A DNA stretch of 64,000 nt from G963664585 sp963664585 (lineage in GTDB: Bacteria; Bacillota; Clostridia; Oscillospirales; Ruminococcaceae), in contig CAXXEO010000014.1 in NCBI GenBank assembly GCA_963664585.2, forward strand, positions 186,001 through 250,000, read 5' to 3'. The notes below the pieces were generated by a model that saw nothing but the letters and a program-made list of their open reading frames with translations, made no database searches and was not told where the DNA came from. Positions 60,508-64,000 of the stretch are shown here, in pieces. A program made the position numbers and the translations under genes. The number at the start of each line of letters is the position of its first letter. Within the stretch, counting starts at the first letter, position 1.

Positions 60508-61387
60508 TCATGTGTGTGAAAGCGCAGGAAAAAGCACTCTTTTGCCATCATCAAAGGCTGGCCGCATAAAAAGCACATCCTCTGTGGACGGTGTATATTT
60601 CAAATGATAGCTGTCATCAAGGTTGGGAATAAAACCAAAACGAATCTCAGCTCTTTTCCCATCTGCAAAGTATCCTATGACTCTTTCTGTAGAAAATGGC
60701 TTTTTTGAGATAATATCCAAAAGCACCACATGATTTTCACTGCACTCAGCCACAACAATCATGTCCTCTCGTGGGAGGTAAAAGAGTCGATCTCTGCAAA
60801 GATAGGTACAGTGAAAATTGAGTACGGAGTGATCCTCTACAGCGGAAATATAGGGTGAGATGGGCACCCTGTTCATCGTCAGCCGCTCCAGAATTTCGAG
60901 GTCAATCGCTCGGGAGATGTCAAGTTTTCTGATCTCCCCGTTAAACGGTCTCAGTTGATCGGCTGTGACTGTGGGCTGAAATTCCTCTACCCGATTAAAA
61001 CCAAACTTTGGATAGAAATCGAGAACGGCGTGGTTGGCGAAAAGGTAAATAAAGTCACAGCATCCTTCATAGGCCGTGACTACCCTTTTCATCAGACACC
61101 CTGCAAGGCCCTGCCCGCGATAGTCAGGGTCCGTCATCACCGTGCCAAGCTGTATAGCTTCTTTACGCTTTCCGTCAATCAGGAGATGCATCCTGTTGGC
61201 CGAAACATTGGCAACAACCTTTTCTCCATCAAGGACAGAATAGGGAGCGTATTCTGTCGCATTGCCTTTTGTACGCCACTCTTCAAAGTTAATATGAAAG
61301 ACAGTTTCAGCAAGCCGGTTAAAGCTTTTCCCAATAGTGAGGTTGTTCTACATAATGATCAATAAATCTATATTGTTCTTTATTCAT
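60508..61387 (-). pseudogene. GNAT acetyltransferase, two-domain type, frame broken once
   Basis: ATG 61387 follows AAAGGAGG and starts MNKEQYRFIDHYVEQPHYW. One extra base in CCC at 61330-61332 (plus strand) causes an early stop. The next frame carries KSFNRLAETVFHINFEEWRT, VVANVSANRMHLLIDGKRKE, then the acetyl-CoA motif TVMTDPDYRGQGLAGCLMKR and FYPKFGFNRVEEFQ. About 130 further residues end in FMRPAFDDGKRVLFP. The repaired length of about 292 residues suits GNAT proteins with an extra C-terminal domain. The acceptor is unknown. Confidence 0.75.
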
Positions 61388-61608
61388 GGTGCGTCCTCCT
61401 TTGTGTCATGCAAATCCCAATCAAACAATAATACTGTCTATGCTTCCTCGCTGGAGGGGGAATTTTAAAAAACTGTTGATTAAATATGCTTACATTGCGC
61501 AAGTGCAGAAGCTTGCCATCACAAATTATACAGAAAATAATGAGTAAAGTCTACTTTATTAACAGTAGATTGTGTTTTTTCTCATCTTTTCTATACCTTT
61601 GTCCGTTA
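61388..61608. other. Intergenic, no gene seen
   Basis: AT-rich region upstream of the GNAT gene. It contains no supported gene; a promoter must be present but is not clear. Confidence 0.35.
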
Positions 61609-61713
61609 TATAGCTAATTAACTAAAAATTGGCTATAGTTAAAACGTCATTTTCTTCCCCCACCGAAGGCGGGGGAAGAAATCACAAGCTTGTTTTCAAG
61701 TTAATCAACTATA
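61609..61713 (+). repeat. Family A palindromic element, copy A14 (inverted loop)
   Basis: TATAGCTAATTAACTAAAAA ... TTAATCAACTATA. The centre CCCCCACCGAAGGCGGGGG has the GAA loop, opposite to the usual direction, and one mispair. Confidence 0.9.
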
Positions 61714-61736
61714 TATGAAAAACATTACGGAAAATA

Positions 61737-61763
61737 AAAAAAGCAGCCCAAAGACTGCCCGTA
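61737..61763 (-). terminator. Terminator of the GGDEF gene
   Basis: On the minus strand GGGCAGTCTTTGGGCTGC is followed by TTTTTTTATTTT. It lies about 100 bases after the stop codon. Confidence 0.65.
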
Positions 61764-61859
61764 ATGTCGATAACTTGTTAATGAGTTTAGCGATGAAAAG
61801 CAGTCGATCATTTACATCATTAATTTGGCTTCCGATGGACACTTCTGATATTCTCGCTT

Positions 61860-63031
61860 TTATTTTTCAACGATGATACATCTGTCTCGGCCTTCGTTTT
61901 TCGCTTGGTAAAGAGCAAGATCAGCTGCGTGGATAAGATCATATTGAGACAGGTTAATATCGGGACTGATAATGGCAAGGCCGATACTCACGGTAATATT
62001 AATGGCAATTTTGGCCGTCACGCATTGTATGGTCGTGTCACAAATAGCCTTGCGCAGCCTTTCGGAAAAAACTTGTCGCATCATTAGTATCCATAGGACC
62101 TGATATGGTCAAAAACTCTTCTCCGCCCAAGCGCCCGATGTAATCTGTCGAGCGAATATTATTCTTTAAAATATCAGCCAACTTAATCAGACAATCGTCA
62201 CCCGCCAGATGGCCATACTTGTCATTCAAATTTTTGAAATAGTCTATGTCTATAATGGAGACAACAATCTTGCTGTCTGTAGTCAGACAATCATCCCAGG
62301 TTGCTCTTAGGTATGCATCCAACGCCCTGCGATTGGGAAGCCCGGTAAGTTCGTCAGTCCTTAGATAGCTTATCCAGCTTCAAGACAAGCTCGTCCAACT
62401 GTTTGTTTTGACTTTGAAGGGTATAGGATGACAGCAGAGCCTTTATACGTGCATGGTAGGTATGATAAGAGAAAGCGCAACAGACAGGAAAGAGGCAGAT
62501 AATATATGACAGTATAGGGTAACCGGTGCCCGCTAGAAATATTGTCACGGCTGCAGATCCATAAAAAATAAAAAAGCACAAAGCAGAGGTCAACCAATTG
62601 AAAGTGGGGACGACGAGCAGTAAAAAGGAAATGCAAAAAAAATTCATCATAGATTGGGTTTCAAAGATATCCAGAATTACGAAAACGGCCCCGATCATAG
62701 AAACTACGAGCCAAAAAGCATGGATCAATACATTTTTCAGACGATACGAAAGTAAATGACAGCTATATGTATAATATATGATTGCAATAAAAGCCAGAAC
62801 CACTAAGAGGCACAACAAAGAAATGGCCCAATAGTAGTTTGCCATTGTAGTATGGATTCTCGTTACGGGGTCCACGATCAGGTTCATCAGTTCGATAAAC
62901 GAAAGAAGGAAAGCAATATAGAAACTGCGCTTCATATTGGTATCTAAAATCTCAAGCTGAATTTTCTGTTGATATTGTTCTGGTACAACAGGTCTTTCGA
63001 AAAAAGACAAGAAAGTTTCGCGAATTCCCAA
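61860..63031 (-). pseudogene. Membrane-bound GGDEF diguanylate cyclase, frame broken twice
   Basis: An N-terminal membrane part with six or so helices (about residues 35-190) is followed by a coiled linker (LQSQNKQLDELVLKLDKLSK). After removal of one base at 62359-62360 the GGDEF domain begins (TDELTGLPNRRALDAYLRAT, VVSIIDIDYFKNLNDKYGHL) and contains the active-site loop RLGGEEFLTI. Removal of one A at 62066-62071 (plus strand) joins it to SERLRKAICDTTIQC ... NLSQYDLIHAADLALYQAKN. GGEEF is a catalytically competent variant, so the repaired enzyme should make cyclic di-GMP. The start is uncertain: TTG 63031 lacks a ribosome site, and GAGGAGG lies at 63061-63067. Confidence 0.75.
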
Positions 63032-63337
63032 AAAAATGTTTGAATCCGAGATAGAAATTGCCTCCTCTCAAAAGATGGCGCATAGTGAAACAAATGTATA
63101 AAAAACAAAAGCATAGCGACTAACACATTATCGCCAGCGAGCTTGTGGCAGTAGGATGTCGATGTAAAGAGATGCATTTTTCGTTTACATATATTTACAT
63201 AGTACCATACTTTCCCCCAAAATCAAGTTTTTGTTTTACAATCTATCTTAGAAGCTTGACATTTGCGACGCTTGATAGATTTAACAAATATTCAGAATAA
63301 TAAGTATGAATTATGTCGAAATATTTGATTTTATGAG
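63032..63337. other. Intergenic, no further gene seen
   Basis: Holds the GAGGAGG ribosome site (complement of 63061-63067) and presumably the promoter of the GGDEF gene. No repeat element and no supported coding frame. Confidence 0.4.
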
Positions 63338-63937
63338 TTATTTGCTGATGAATGTGAATGGGTCGTTTGACGGATCGTCATTCCAACAGTATTCCATGCG
63401 CCTTGCTGCCTCTTCGGCTGTGTCTCGCCCATGCAGATCGCTTGTGAAGCCTAAAGCCATGTCAATGCCGGCAGAAATCCCTGATGAAGTATAATATTTG
63501 CCGTCATCCACCCAACGGGCCTTGCGCTGCCAAAGCACCTCTTTATCAAGCCCCGCGACCCAATCAAAGGCCAGCTTATTGGTGGTCGCCCGTTTGCCTT
63601 TTAAGAGCCCCGTTTTGGCAAGAAGAGCCGATCCGGTGCAAACCGTCAATACATAGGACGCCTGTATAGAGATCTCCTTGATGGCGTTAATCCAGTCAGC
63701 TTCATTGACCAGCTTTCTTGTACCCATTCCGCCTGGGATTAAAATGACTCCCGACGTGTTCATTTCCGAAAAGGGAAGAGTCATCACCCTGACATGCTGG
63801 AAGCTTGTGATAAGCCCACCATGAAGAGAGTAATAATCAAGTCTATAGTGCTCCGAAAGCCTTCCAATGACCTCGGCCGGACCGAATGCATCCAGCGTTT
63901 CAAAACCATCAAACAGTATTATGTTGAAGGTAGTCAT
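63338..63937 (-). CDS. DJ-1/PfpI-family protein
   Basis: 199 residues from ATG 63937, with AAAGGGG upstream. The fold signature is NIILFDGFETLDAFGPAEVI, then VILIPGGMGTRKLV, then the nucleophile elbow VLTVCTGSALLAKTGLLKGK (Cys in VCTGS), then RWVDDGKYYTSSGISAGIDM. The Cys with nearby Glu (GPAEV) matches the isonitrile hydratase/InhA-like branch of the GATase1 superfamily. Its true substrate is not shown by the sequence. It is a single gene near the right edge of the window. Confidence 0.85.
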   Translation of the reverse strand: MTTFNIILFDGFETLDAFGPAEVIGRLSEHYRLDYYSLHGGLITSFQHVRVMTLPFSEMNTSGVILIPGGMGTRKLVNEADWINAIKEISIQASYVLTVCTGSALLAKTGLLKGKRATTNKLAFDWVAGLDKEVLWQRKARWVDDGKYYTSSGISAGIDMALGFTSDLHGRDTAEEAARRMEYCWNDDPSNDPFTFISK

Positions 63938-64000
63938 ACAATACCCCTTTCTGATTCAGACACTTTATCGTTTTATAAAATTGGATAAATAAATAGAAAT

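Noticed and set aside
3590..61713. CRISPR array suggested by many copies of a repeat
   Set aside because: The copies are kilobases apart, in both orientations and with no regular spacers; there are no cas genes.
14248..62360. Programmed ribosomal frameshifting as the reason for the broken genes
   Set aside because: There is no consistent slippery heptamer, stop codon and stem-loop arrangement, and unrelated genes are affected in ordinary short homopolymers.

Overview
The window looks like chromosomal DNA of a low-to-medium GC, Gram-positive anaerobe of the Clostridia, probably an Oscillospiraceae/Ruminococcaceae-type organism. The evidence is strong AGGAGG-type ribosome sites with frequent TTG/GTG starts, an energy-coupling-factor (ECF) transporter module, a ClpE-type ATPase with an N-terminal zinc finger, a DUF5711-like protein, a Mn-type (yybP-ykoY-like) riboswitch and lipoprotein signal peptides. 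No rRNA, prophage or CRISPR array is visible; there is one tRNA (Val, GAC).

Layout. 0-25 kb is an accessory metabolic region: the start of a peptide-type ABC substrate-binding lipoprotein, glycerol kinase with an Ldh2-type dehydrogenase, an alpha/beta hydrolase, a secreted asparaginase, a GntR regulator divergent from three tandem paralogous enolase-superfamily (sugar-acid dehydratase-like) genes, a DMT exporter, a cation efflux protein, and a leftward group (DUF296 protein, CoA-disulfide-reductase-like flavoprotein, DapA-family aldolase/lyase, M20 amidohydrolase, YfcC-type carrier, Crp/Fnr regulator, Old-Yellow-Enzyme). Two near-identical IS200-type insertion sequences sit here, each directly behind a transcription terminator. 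25-38 kb is a conserved housekeeping block in one direction: ruvC-ruvA-ruvB-glmM-rRNA methyltransferase-ecfA1-ecfA2-ecfT-truA-DUF5711-cvpA-clpE. 38-48 kb holds cell-envelope genes: a transglutaminase-like lipoprotein and a divergent pair of operons. The leftward one encodes an ABC ATPase, a NEW-domain-like anchored protein, an FtsX/MacB permease and a lipoprotein. The rightward one encodes a MacA-like adaptor, a second FtsX/MacB permease and a secreted protein, but no ATPase. 48-64 kb is a loose set of small genes: a riboswitch-controlled Ca/Na-type antiporter, DNA-methyl-repair genes and remnants, Cu/Zn superoxide dismutase, ZIP transporter, TfoX C-domain protein, DEAD-box helicase, GNAT acetyltransferases, phosphopantetheinyl transferase, GGDEF protein and DJ-1 protein.

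The most striking feature is a dense set of about 100-bp intergenic palindromic elements. At least four sequence families (called A to D here) share one design: AT-rich terminal inverted repeats (three families end in TATA-type sequences) around a very GC-rich central hairpin. Family A alone has 14 copies in 64 kb. Several copies are recombined, nested or loop-inverted, and two appear to supply the end of a reading frame. They behave like MITE/REP-type non-autonomous elements; no transposase in the window has matching ends.

A second window-wide feature is 16 single-base frame breaks in 11 otherwise recognisable genes, every one an extra base. They may be sequencing errors or real decay, and they should be resolved before those genes are called dead.
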